DNA from: an uncultured Granulosicoccus sp.
GTDB taxonomy: Bacteria > Pseudomonadota > Gammaproteobacteria > Granulosicoccales > Granulosicoccaceae
NCBI GenBank assembly: GCA_937991945.1
Contig: CALKLO010000115.1
Span: forward strand, 1 to 33,365
Direction of reading: 5' to 3'
DNA: 33,365 bases
Of this stretch, positions 24,923 through 31,897 are shown one piece after another; position 1 is the stretch's first letter; every line of letters starts with the position of its first letter. A model generated the notes under the pieces. The model did not search any database and was not told the DNA's origin. It saw nothing but the letters and a program-made list of their open reading frames with translations. A program made the translations under genes and the position numbers.

Positions 24923-26788
24923 GTGAATAAAGTACTCAAACGCGCGCTTTCTGTAAGCTCAGTATTATTGGCTTTGATATGTAACATATATCATGTTAAC
25001 GCCTTTGCTGACACGGCTCCTTCCGATGTACGTGCGTTGATTTATTCATCAACAGCTGCGGAACTTCAATGGAACAGGGAGGCTGCTGAACTCATTCAAG
25101 TCTCTTATAACGGTCGCATTATTTCCACATTAGATGCAGACAGTTATTTTATGGATGATCTTGATCCTGCACTATTTCATCAGTTTGAAATCAGGTCCAT
25201 AGACGCTGACGAGACGCTATCTGATCCAACAACGGTGTCTTTTAGCAGTGCTAATTTTCAATTGCCGGTAAGAGAAGTACTGCCTGCGAGTACGACGTCT
25301 ACCCCCAGTAACCAGATAGCGAATGTGACACTACTTGCCTATTCTGATTCAGCGATCGAATTGTTCTGGCAACGGGCGGGTTCGGATAGCGTCAGCGTAG
25401 AGATATTTCATAACGGATTATCGTTGGGTGTATTCGATACGTCGAGTCTGTTTAAGGAAGGTTTAGTTAGTGATATTCAGCACCAATTCGAGCTACGTCC
25501 TCTGTCTGATGACTCGCAATTAGGCGATGAGTCGTACAGCGTGGTGTTTGTTCCGTCTGAATTTGATGGACAGATACGTGAAGTCGCAGCCACTACCTTG
25601 CAAACAATGGTCGAGTCAGACCCTAGCACCGAGTCTTCGTTTGTGGCTGTCGAGCCAGTAGCGACTGGGGTTGAAAGTAGCACCACAACACCCAGCATAA
25701 CGGCCGCTGAGGTGGTTGAGTCAGCGCCACCGCCGCCAGCGGTGTCAGTGGAGGAGCCCACTGAGACAGTCACTAGTAGTTCTATCCAGCAAGGCGACTG
25801 TGTTGTTCGTTCGTTAGCAGACTTAAGTGGTTGTACCGATGCAGCTCAAGGCATTGATCGAATCAATATTCAGGCTGATTTGCGTTGTACCAGTGCCAAT
25901 TGCTGCCCAACAGGTGGTGCGTTAATGCGCTTTGATAACGTATCGGGTTTGACAATACTGGGTAATGGCCACGAATTACTTAGAGAGGGTGGTCAGCGTC
26001 AATGCAGCTTGCTTGATATTACCCGCTCTGAAAATATAACCCTGCAAAACTGGTCACTAGATGATGACGCAAGCGTAGCACCGTGTGTGGTGGATGATGG
26101 ATGCCCGCGAATGCTGCATATTAAAACCTCCTCGAATATCAAGCTAGACGACGTTACTATCAGCAATGGCAAAAGCTATGTTGTCTACGTTCAGGAAGTA
26201 AACGGTTTCGAATTTACCAACAGCACGCTTCAAAATTCCGGTGTTCTGGGCATGTATATCGGTCACGACGAAAGAGCCTCTACGAATATAAAGATTCAGA
26301 ACTCAACGTTTCACGATAACCAAACTAACGGTTTAGCGTTACTCGGGGTCACAGGTTCTTCGGTGAGCACCAATATCATCAGCAACAATGAGTTTCGACG
26401 TAACCATTGGCGTGGCCAGTGGCAGGTTGCGCCGCGTTACGGTTCAGGTTTTACAGGGGGTGGTCAGGTGTACATCGCGCAAGCATCGGGTGTCACTATT
26501 CGAGACAACGTAATAGCTGATGGCTACTGTGAGAATTGTTTTGTGCAATCCACGTTCGGTTCTGGTGTTAGTGGCATTGAAATAGCCATACCGGGTCGAG
26601 AATCAGTAAGCACTATGCTCATCAGTAACAACATCGTCCAGAATCACGATGCGTGGGGCATCTTTGTTAATGAGGGAAGCACACTTAATTCGTCGGTAAT
26701 TATCCGCGACAACCAACTGCTGGATAACACCGTGGGCTTGAAGCCTGGTCTAGCTCAGGTGAGCGGGAACACTATCGAAAACCGATAG
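24923..26788 (+). CDS. Secreted right-handed beta-helix protein with two N-terminal repeats
   Basis: This is an exported protein of about 621 residues. A signal peptide ends near VNAFADT. Two homologous modules follow, at about residues 34-122 and 134-226 (numbered from TTG 24911). Each contains an ELQW/ELFW strand, a YNGR/FHNG turn, an HQFE.R strand, and an ending FQLPVREV or FDGQIREV. They resemble fibronectin-III-like domains. A Ser/Thr/Glu/Pro-rich linker runs about 228-293, then a parallel beta-helix with recurring NNxF/NNxI turns. Six or more cysteines in its first part (CVVRSLADLSGC, RCTSANCC) suggest disulfides. No catalytic site is recognised. A polysaccharide- or surface-binding role is possible. 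GTG 24923 is preferred, but TTG 24911 is possible. Confidence 0.75.
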   Translation: MNKVLKRALSVSSVLLALICNIYHVNAFADTAPSDVRALIYSSTAAELQWNREAAELIQVSYNGRIISTLDADSYFMDDLDPALFHQFEIRSIDADETLSDPTTVSFSSANFQLPVREVLPASTTSTPSNQIANVTLLAYSDSAIELFWQRAGSDSVSVEIFHNGLSLGVFDTSSLFKEGLVSDIQHQFELRPLSDDSQLGDESYSVVFVPSEFDGQIREVAATTLQTMVESDPSTESSFVAVEPVATGVESSTTTPSITAAEVVESAPPPPAVSVEEPTETVTSSSIQQGDCVVRSLADLSGCTDAAQGIDRINIQADLRCTSANCCPTGGALMRFDNVSGLTILGNGHELLREGGQRQCSLLDITRSENITLQNWSLDDDASVAPCVVDDGCPRMLHIKTSSNIKLDDVTISNGKSYVVYVQEVNGFEFTNSTLQNSGVLGMYIGHDERASTNIKIQNSTFHDNQTNGLALLGVTGSSVSTNIISNNEFRRNHWRGQWQVAPRYGSGFTGGGQVYIAQASGVTIRDNVIADGYCENCFVQSTFGSGVSGIEIAIPGRESVSTMLISNNIVQNHDAWGIFVNEGSTLNSSVIIRDNQLLDNTVGLKPGLAQVSGNTIENR

Positions 26789-26803
26789 TGCTTTAGCTCA
26801 CCT
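26757..26803. repeat. 47-bp imperfect palindrome across the beta-helix stop codon
   Basis: AGGTGAGC (26757-26764) pairs with GCTCACCT (26796-26803), and CACTATCG (26770-26777) pairs with CGATAGTG (26783-26790) around loop AAAAC. The internal GGGAA/CTTTA segment adds three possible pairs. The TAG stop (26786-26788) lies inside the inner arm. There is no T-run on either side, so it is not a classical intrinsic terminator. It separates the convergent beta-helix and DUF368 genes. Confidence 0.75.
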
Positions 26804-26814
26804 TAATGTAATGC

Positions 26815-27729
26815 TTACTCTTTGGGTTCACCAGCTACGCGTTCCATCAGGGCGATAGCCAAGGCACCTAAAACCATCAGCCCTACGGCGATCCAAGTGT
26901 TTGGATCCTGTAGTTGAGGTGTGAACCACTCATAGCTGGTGATCACCTCTTTGGGAGGCTTACCTACGCGTTCTACCACTTTGGTAATGGCCGTTTTCCA
27001 AGGCCATATGACGACTAACGAACCGACAACGAATCCTGTCATTAAGGCTAACGTTTGATTAGGGCAGCGTTTGTATATCCACGATATAACGTGGGAAAAC
27101 GCGACAAGCCCGAATGCACAGCCAATGGCCAACGGTATCAAGATAGTAAATGCAAGCGAGCTTATAGCACCGAGTACTAAAGCGTAGTTGCCCATTAATA
27201 TCAGTACGAAAGAGCCGGATAAGCCTGGCAGTATCATGCTGCTAATAGCGAGCACGCCGCATAGAAAGACATAAAAAGTTTGATCATTTTCTGACGCGGG
27301 TGCCAGCATGGCAATTCCCACAGCGATGACGATGCCCACGAGTAAGGACATCAGCGTACTCGCATTCCAGACAGTGACGCGTCGCGCCACATACACAATC
27401 GATAAGACAATTAGTCCGAAAAAGAACGCCATAGTGAAGCGTTCATGGTGTTCTAAAAGGTATTCGAATAGCTTGGCTAACGAGACAATACTGATGGCTA
27501 TACCTGCCATTAGGATAGTCAGCCAGCGCCCATCAATGTGCGCCCAGAAGCCTTTCAGATCACCTGTAAAAAGTAACTTTGCCGCCCGTAGGTCGCACTG
27601 CTTGATCGCATTGATAAGACGCTCGTAAATACCTGTGATCAGAGCAATAGTGCCGCCAGATACACCGGGTATGACATTGGCGGCCCCCATAGCGAGGCCT
27701 TTTAAAAATAATGGAAGTGCATCACTCAT
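26815..27729 (-). CDS. popT: DUF368 / PopT-type polyprenyl-phosphate transporter
   Basis: This is a 304-residue polytopic membrane protein. The N-terminal signature GAANVIPGVSGGTIALITGI and the internal repeat-like motif ILPGLSGSFVLILMGNY are typical of DUF368. Members of this family have been described as undecaprenyl-phosphate translocases (PopT), which recycle the lipid carrier of peptidoglycan and O-antigen synthesis across the inner membrane. Eight or more hydrophobic segments are visible. Its ATG overlaps by 4 bp (ATGA) the stop of the upstream phosphoribosyltransferase gene, so the pair is an operon with translational coupling. Confidence 0.85.
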   Translation of the reverse strand: MSDALPLFLKGLAMGAANVIPGVSGGTIALITGIYERLINAIKQCDLRAAKLLFTGDLKGFWAHIDGRWLTILMAGIAISIVSLAKLFEYLLEHHERFTMAFFFGLIVLSIVYVARRVTVWNASTLMSLLVGIVIAVGIAMLAPASENDQTFYVFLCGVLAISSMILPGLSGSFVLILMGNYALVLGAISSLAFTILIPLAIGCAFGLVAFSHVISWIYKRCPNQTLALMTGFVVGSLVVIWPWKTAITKVVERVGKPPKEVITSYEWFTPQLQDPNTWIAVGLMVLGALAIALMERVAGEPKE

Positions 27730-28328
27730 GTCGGATTGACGTCGTCTAAACTTTTAAGAATCGGAAGCATCCAGGGCTTGTTCTCTGCTATTTCCGCAAA
27801 AGTTAGGCCACTTAGCTCGTACGGCATTACCAACCAGTCGTCTGTTTTGTTGACGTAGAAGTCGGGCGTGAGTGTGGTTCGGTTGTATAACGGTTTATAC
27901 CAAGGCACCGCTATACGGACATCCTTGGGCATATTGTTTTTTAGTCTAGATGTTAGGCGGTTAATGACCGCGCTGGTGGTCAAACCTGAACTGAACACGT
28001 CATCAACGATAAGCAATGAATCATCATGGCTCAGCGTGTCCAATAAATACTGGGTACCGTGTATGCGTATTTCTGTCTCTGGGTTGTCCACCATTTGCTG
28101 ATAGCTGGCTAACCCTCGGTAGGAGGTTCTGATGGCAATATGATCGGTTGGGATATCCAGATATTGCAAGCACTCTTGAACCGCTATGCCGGCGGCGCTC
28201 CCGCCTCGCCAAAGGCCAACGATGAAAGTAGGGCGGAACCCACTTTGAGCAATCTGCACGCCCAATTTGTAGGCATCGTGAAGGAGTTCAGTTTCAGTTA
28301 CGAATGTTTTTCGCTGTGCGACAGTCAC
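27726..28328 (-). CDS. Predicted phosphoribosyltransferase (COG2236-like), coupled to popT
   Basis: This is a type I phosphoribosyltransferase fold protein of about 200 residues. Visible motifs are SGFRPTFIVGLWRGGSAAGI, the PRPP-binding loop LLIVDDVFSSGLTTSAVI, RIAVPWYKP and a C-terminal PDFYVNKTDDWLVMPYEL. The loop has SSGLTT where the divergent paralogue has DTGKSV. The frame stays open to ATG 28496. Alignment with the paralogue favours GTG 28328, and ATG 28394 is another option; none has a strong ribosome-binding site. Hypoxanthine/guanine/xanthine salvage is the usual prediction for this group. Coupling to a polyprenyl-phosphate transporter is odd and makes the substrate open. Confidence 0.78.
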   Translation of the reverse strand: MTVAQRKTFVTETELLHDAYKLGVQIAQSGFRPTFIVGLWRGGSAAGIAVQECLQYLDIPTDHIAIRTSYRGLASYQQMVDNPETEIRIHGTQYLLDTLSHDDSLLIVDDVFSSGLTTSAVINRLTSRLKNNMPKDVRIAVPWYKPLYNRTTLTPDFYVNKTDDWLVMPYELSGLTFAEIAENKPWMLPILKSLDDVNPT

Positions 28329-28527
28329 TATGAGTGCTTCGTCAATGGGAATGCGGAGAAGTGTACCTACTTGCCAGTTGGCATGGCAAATCATGGGTGA
28401 TAAGACCGAATCGCATAGTGTTAATTGCAAACTCAGGCAATCCCGGACACGGTAGACTATCCGGCTAGTGTGCTGTGGCGTTGAAACTCGGTCCAACTAG
28501 ACTATCTGCAATATAGTGGTGGTCAAT

Positions 28528-28543
28528 CAGGTGCATACGCCTG
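28528..28543. promoter_or_regulatory. Small dyad between the divergent phosphoribosyltransferase genes
   Basis: CAGGTG (28528-28533) and CGCCTG (28538-28543) pair (one wobble) around CATA, 26 bases before the 28569 ATG. It may be an operator or a leader hairpin. Nothing else ties it to a regulator. Confidence 0.22.
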
Positions 28544-28568
28544 CGACATTTAAATAGGTACTGGTTCT

Positions 28569-29132
28569 ATGAGTGAAAAACTGTATTTAGATGCACAACA
28601 GTTGCTGGAAGATTCGTTCAAGTTGGCAGCGCAGGTGTATCGCAGTGGCTTTCGCCCAAGCTTTATTGTGGCTGTATGGCGTGGTGGCGCACCTATGGGA
28701 ATAGCAGTGCAGGAGCTGCTCGCTTATCGTGGAATACACTCAGACCACATAACCGTGCGGACATCTTCGTATCGGGCCATAGACCAGCAGGCAAGTCGTG
28801 TGCAGGTTTACAGCATGAACTACCTGGTTAGAAAAATTAGTGCAGAAGACCGCTTGCTTATTGTTGATGATGTTTACGACACCGGCAAGAGCGTGCAAGC
28901 CATTATCGATACGCTTAGAGATAAAACGCGTCGCAATGCTCCACACGACATTCGTGTTGCCGTTCCGTATTACAAGCCAACTCGTAACTTAACTGGCCAT
29001 GCTCCAGATTATTATTTACATGAGACAGATAGGTGGCTGAAGTTTCCTCATTCTCTTGAAGGGTTAACGCATGATGAAGTGCGAGACAACAGACCTGAAC
29101 TTGCTGCCATACTCGACAAATATATGACATGA
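28569..29132 (+). CDS. Predicted phosphoribosyltransferase (COG2236-like), second copy
   Basis: This 187-residue protein is a paralogue of the divergent reverse-strand gene. Shared blocks are SGFRPSFIVAVWRGGAPMGI, the PRPP loop LLIVDDVYDTGKSVQAII (more canonical than in the other copy), RVAVPYYKP and PDYYLHETDRWLKFPHSLEG. It probably transfers phosphoribose from PRPP to a purine-like base; specificity is not visible. ATG 28569 has only a weak AGGT upstream. It stands alone on its strand, and its stop codon lies in a dyad. Confidence 0.8.
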   Translation: MSEKLYLDAQQLLEDSFKLAAQVYRSGFRPSFIVAVWRGGAPMGIAVQELLAYRGIHSDHITVRTSSYRAIDQQASRVQVYSMNYLVRKISAEDRLLIVDDVYDTGKSVQAIIDTLRDKTRRNAPHDIRVAVPYYKPTRNLTGHAPDYYLHETDRWLKFPHSLEGLTHDEVRDNRPELAAILDKYMT

Positions 29133-29167
29133 GTCGGTTGTGGCGCGACAATAAAATGACTATGTCA
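29125..29167. repeat. Interrupted dyad over the stop of the second phosphoribosyltransferase gene
   Basis: TGACAT (29125-29130) plus AGTC (29132-29135) pair with GACT (29158-29161) plus ATGTCA (29162-29167), with one bulged G. TTGT/ACAA can extend the structure inside the loop. There is no T-run afterwards. It may be a weak terminator or a 3'-end stabiliser. Confidence 0.35.
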
Positions 29168-29236
29168 CGAAATGATTCGATTGCTTGCCGCAGCTAAATT
29201 TATCAGGGTAAACTGTCCTGACGCGAGGGTGCTCAG

Positions 29237-29272
29237 ATGTTCGTTTTTTATCTTGAGTACGCTAATTTCTGA
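29237..29272 (+). other. Short open frame with good start signals, ended by TGA in frame with the next gene
   Basis: GCGAGGG (29223-29229) lies 7 bases before ATG 29237. The frame encodes 11 residues (MFVFYLEYANF) and stops at TGA 29270-29272. The following gene continues in the same frame from TTG 29273. This may be the true 5' end of that gene interrupted by a nonsense codon, or a leader peptide with re-initiation. No homology is recognised. Confidence 0.35.
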
Positions 29273-29791
29273 TTGATAAGGTTAGCCTGGAAATCATTCT
29301 TGAGCAGTCAACACGACACAAAAGGTTCTGCTGAAGTAGTCGATATTGCGCGACTACTCAAGAAGCCAACGCAGCGCAAAGTGCTGCAACCTTTAGAATT
29401 CCGCGCAAGTGCCAGTCTACTGTCGATACGACAAAAACTCGTTTGTATTGCGACAGTCGGTGTCGACGACATAGACAGAATCGCCAAAGAATTTCCAAAC
29501 GATGTCACAACAGAAGTTAACGCTTTGTTGCGTCGTTTACTCAATAAAGAGTTTGGTTCTCTGCGTGTGTATAAGCATCGCCGCGTCTTTACAGTCGGGC
29601 ATCATTGCCAAGAGAGCATGATGGCGGGCTTGCTAAGAGTTCAGTACCACGCAAACCAATTCGACACCCGCGCTGTAAAGCCAGGTGTGCTTCGTGAAGG
29701 GGTCGGCTTACAGATCACTTGGGGTGTCGGTGATACTGTCCCAGAGGCTGAGAAAGAACGCTCTAAACGTCGTGCGCTAAAGCTACCTTAG
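29273..29791 (+). CDS. Uncharacterised protein, possibly a degenerate GGDEF-like domain
   Basis: This 172-residue protein is not clearly recognised. Residues about 55-160 loosely follow the GGDEF fold: a first strand VCIATVGVDDIDRIAKEF in place of the usual D.D.FK..N segment, a helix ending LLRRLLNKEF, then LRVYKHRRVFTVG where R.GGDEF would stand, and LQITWGVGDT where a TLSIGVA strand would be. The catalytic GGDEF residues are missing, so it would not make c-di-GMP. No membrane segment or signal peptide is seen. TTG 29273 follows directly after an in-frame TGA; TTG 29300 has a slightly better GGA upstream. The better ATG at 29237 is separated by that TGA. Confidence 0.45.
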   Translation: MIRLAWKSFLSSQHDTKGSAEVVDIARLLKKPTQRKVLQPLEFRASASLLSIRQKLVCIATVGVDDIDRIAKEFPNDVTTEVNALLRRLLNKEFGSLRVYKHRRVFTVGHHCQESMMAGLLRVQYHANQFDTRAVKPGVLREGVGLQITWGVGDTVPEAEKERSKRRALKLP

Positions 29792-29823
29792 CTTCAAGCC
29801 GGGTACTGAGGTACCGCTCGACT

Positions 29824-29840
29824 CTGGCGCCACTAGCCAG
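29824..29840. other. Small hairpin in the gap after the GGDEF-like gene
   Basis: CTGGC (29824-29828) and GCCAG (29836-29840) pair around a 7-base loop, followed by TTTG. It lies between the convergent GGDEF-like and permease genes. Too weak for a firm terminator call. Confidence 0.22.
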
Positions 29841-29873
29841 TTTGCAACCATTATTCTTGCTTGTCTGAGCTGC

Positions 29874-30698
29874 TCATCTGTCAGCGTCTTGGACAGGCGT
29901 GCGTCGTAAATGCTTTTCCAGCCGGCGTAGAGCCAGTGATAACAACAATGTCACTAGCAGATAGATATACGCAACGATGTTGTAAGTCTCCATAAACCGA
30001 AACGACCCTGCAGCGTAAATTTTCCCCAATTGAGTAATGTCTGCCACACCCAGCACGGACACCAGAGCGGAGTCTTTGATCATGGCAATAAAGTCGTTGC
30101 CTAGTGGGGGCAAAATAGTGCGGAATGCTTGAGGGAAGGTGACGTAAATAAACCGGTTAATGGGAGTCAAACCCAAAGACAGTGCGGCTTCCTTTTGCCC
30201 TAGGCTCACAGCCTGAATTCCAGCTCTGAACACTTCAGCGATGAAGGCTGAATAGCCCAAGGTAAGTGCGATGATGGCTCGCCATATCAGAGGAAAGTCT
30301 CGCGTTCGCATCGGCGTATCCAGCCATGCACCAAACACATAGTTGATAGAAGCAACAATGGCAGGTGCGCCGACAAAGGCGATGTAAAAAAGCAGTACGA
30401 GTATAGGGATGCCGCGCATCACCTCGATATAAAATCGCGCTATCTGGCGTAAAACGATATAAGGGGATAGCACACTCGCTGCGAGTAACAGTCCGAGTAC
30501 GCAGGCTAGAGAGAATGCGGTGACGGTGACGAATGCTGTGACACTGATGCCTTTATAGAGAATTGCAAATACTTCAGAGTAGAGCTCGTCGCTGATGATC
30601 TGGTAGCCCAACCAAGCACCAATACACAAGGTCAGAACTAACCACCAAGGAAAGTCAGTTGCATCACTGTTGTCTGGGTTTTGAGTTTTCTGTCCCAT
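29874..30698 (-). CDS. Polar amino-acid ABC transporter permease (His/Glu/Gln/Arg/opine family)
   Basis: This 274-residue inner-membrane permease has at least five hydrophobic segments. MRGIPILVLLFYIAFVGAPA and the coupling-loop region KEAALSLGLTPINRFIYVTF, followed by PQAFRTILPPLGNDFIAMIK, are hallmarks of the family. The N-terminus has a polar start (MGQKTQNPDNSDATD) before the first helix. It is downstream of the binding-protein gene on the same strand, separated by a 69-base gap with a stem-loop. It would normally act as a homodimer or with a second permease plus an ATPase, neither of which is in the window. Confidence 0.9.
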   Translation of the reverse strand: MGQKTQNPDNSDATDFPWWLVLTLCIGAWLGYQIISDELYSEVFAILYKGISVTAFVTVTAFSLACVLGLLLAASVLSPYIVLRQIARFYIEVMRGIPILVLLFYIAFVGAPAIVASINYVFGAWLDTPMRTRDFPLIWRAIIALTLGYSAFIAEVFRAGIQAVSLGQKEAALSLGLTPINRFIYVTFPQAFRTILPPLGNDFIAMIKDSALVSVLGVADITQLGKIYAAGSFRFMETYNIVAYIYLLVTLLLSLALRRLEKHLRRTPVQDADR

Positions 30699-30720
30699 GG
30701 TAAGTCTCTATGTTTTACCT

Positions 30721-30751
30721 AACGGTGGACACGTTGTTAGCATCCACCGTT
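30721..30751. other. Stem-loop between the binding-protein and permease genes
   Basis: AACGGTGGA (30721-30729) and TCCACCGTT (30743-30751) are perfect 9-bp inverted arms with a 13-base loop. No T-run follows in the direction of transcription (leftward), so it is unlikely to be a full terminator. Such stem-loops often sit after the binding-protein cistron and raise its mRNA level relative to the permease. Confidence 0.7.
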
Positions 30752-30767
30752 GTGGGACGACTAGGAA

Positions 30768-31577
30768 CTATTGTCCTATTTTATATTCTAGAAACCACTT
30801 CGTGTTCAGCTTGTCGAGAGTGCCATCTGCTTTCATGCTAGCAATACCGCTGTTAATGGCGGGTACCAATTCGGAGCCTTTTGGGAATATAAAACCGAAG
30901 TCTTCGGCGCCCATGGCTTCCCCAACGAGTTTGAACACACCTGGGTTTGCATCCACGTAACCTGCGCCTGCGGTTCCATCTGTAAGCACGAGGTCTACAT
31001 CACCTGTGCGCAACGCTTGGATCGATGCACCAAAAGTTTCGAACAAGGTGATGCGTGGGTTTTGTTCGTTTCCGTCAAGTACCTCGTACACGGCTGTGTA
31101 GAAAGGCGTTGTGCCTGCCTGGGCACCGACCAAGCCGTCTTCTATAGCGGCAAACTCAGGCCCAGAAGCGAAGCGCGTTTCATCAGCTCTAACTAGCATG
31201 AACATTTCTGAGCGCATATAGGCGTCAGAGAAATCGACTTTTTCACGTCGATCATCTCGTATCGTTATGCCTGTCATGCCTATGTCGTATTGTGCTTGAC
31301 TCACCGCTGGAATCATCGCGTCCCAACTGGAGTTTTCTATCACCAGTGTGAAATTAAGGCGTTTGGAAAGTTCAGCCATTGCGTCGTATTCCCAACCTAT
31401 TGCGTCACCTGTTTTGGGGTTGACGAACTGCAGGGGAGGGTAGGCATTTTCTGTGACGACAACGACTTCCATGCCTTGAAGGTCGGGTAAGTCACTGGCC
31501 ATTGTTGGTGTGCTGACAGCGAATGCACTAATGCATGCGAGTGTGGCGGCTAGACGTAAATGTAGGGCTTTTTTCAT
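30768..31577 (-). CDS. Family 3 extracellular solute-binding protein (polar amino acid type)
   Basis: This is a periplasmic binding protein of 269 residues. The signal peptide [19 protein letters not shown] continues to a cleavage site near PTMAS. Family 3 features are [53 protein letters not shown] and, near the end, [20 protein letters not shown]. The ligand is probably an amino acid or related small polar molecule; exact specificity is not visible. ATG 31577 follows GAGGAAT at good spacing, so the longer frame starting at 31643 is rejected. It is co-directional with the permease. Rieske-oxygenase genes lie just upstream on the same strand. Confidence 0.9.
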   Translation of the reverse strand: MKKALHLRLAATLACISAFAVSTPTMASDLPDLQGMEVVVVTENAYPPLQFVNPKTGDAIGWEYDAMAELSKRLNFTLVIENSSWDAMIPAVSQAQYDIGMTGITIRDDRREKVDFSDAYMRSEMFMLVRADETRFASGPEFAAIEDGLVGAQAGTTPFYTAVYEVLDGNEQNPRITLFETFGASIQALRTGDVDLVLTDGTAGAGYVDANPGVFKLVGEAMGAEDFGFIFPKGSELVPAINSGIASMKADGTLDKLNTKWFLEYKIGQ

Positions 31578-31639
31578 AATGGATTCCTCACATGAATAGG
31601 CTGAAGTCGTATTCATTGTGATCGTCCAAGGCCTAGCTT

Positions 31640-31655
31640 GCAAGTGACGTCTTGC
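31640..31655. promoter_or_regulatory. Possible operator upstream of the solute-binding gene
   Basis: GCAAG (31640-31644) and CTTGC (31651-31655) are inverted around TGACGT, 63-78 bases before the binding-protein ATG, in the 100-base gap after the small membrane protein gene. It could be a regulator site. No cognate regulator is in the window. Confidence 0.25.
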
Positions 31656-31677
31656 TTTGTACTGTATTTTATAGGCG

Positions 31678-31896
31678 TTAGATGTAGCCTAGTTTGTCCG
31701 CAATAAGGTAGGCAATGCTGAGCACGATTAGGCCCAGACTCCAGGCTTTCATCCACATGATGTTGCCGTGTTTACCGGCAGCATAAAGACATATACCGAT
31801 GATGATGGATAGCACCATTGTCAGCGTTAGCATGTCGTGCATCGACTCACCGTAAGGGATGTCGGGATCGGGTGGGGCACCTTCAAGGTATCGCAT
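31678..31896 (-). CDS. Small two-helix membrane protein
   Basis: This 72-residue protein has two predicted transmembrane segments, around [19 protein letters not shown] and the following [19 protein letters not shown]. An acidic, proline-rich N-terminus ([14 protein letters not shown]) precedes them. ATG 31896 begins one base after the oxygenase stop codon, with GGGAG 12 bases upstream. A longer frame starting at 31995 would overlap the oxygenase and is rejected. I do not recognise the family. Tight spacing suggests co-expression with the Rieske oxygenase, perhaps as a membrane anchor or assembly factor; this is inference. Confidence 0.65.
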   Translation of the reverse strand: MRYLEGAPPDPDIPYGESMHDMLTLTMVLSIIIGICLYAAGKHGNIMWMKAWSLGLIVLSIAYLIADKLGYI

Positions 31897-31897
31897 G

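Noticed and set aside
28520-28526. TGGTCAA half-site upstream of the second phosphoribosyltransferase gene
   Set aside because: The other half matches the RutR consensus at only about one of seven positions.
31578-31643. Longer N-terminus for the family 3 binding protein
   Set aside because: ATG 31577 has a good ribosome-binding site and begins a normal signal peptide; the extension would spoil it.
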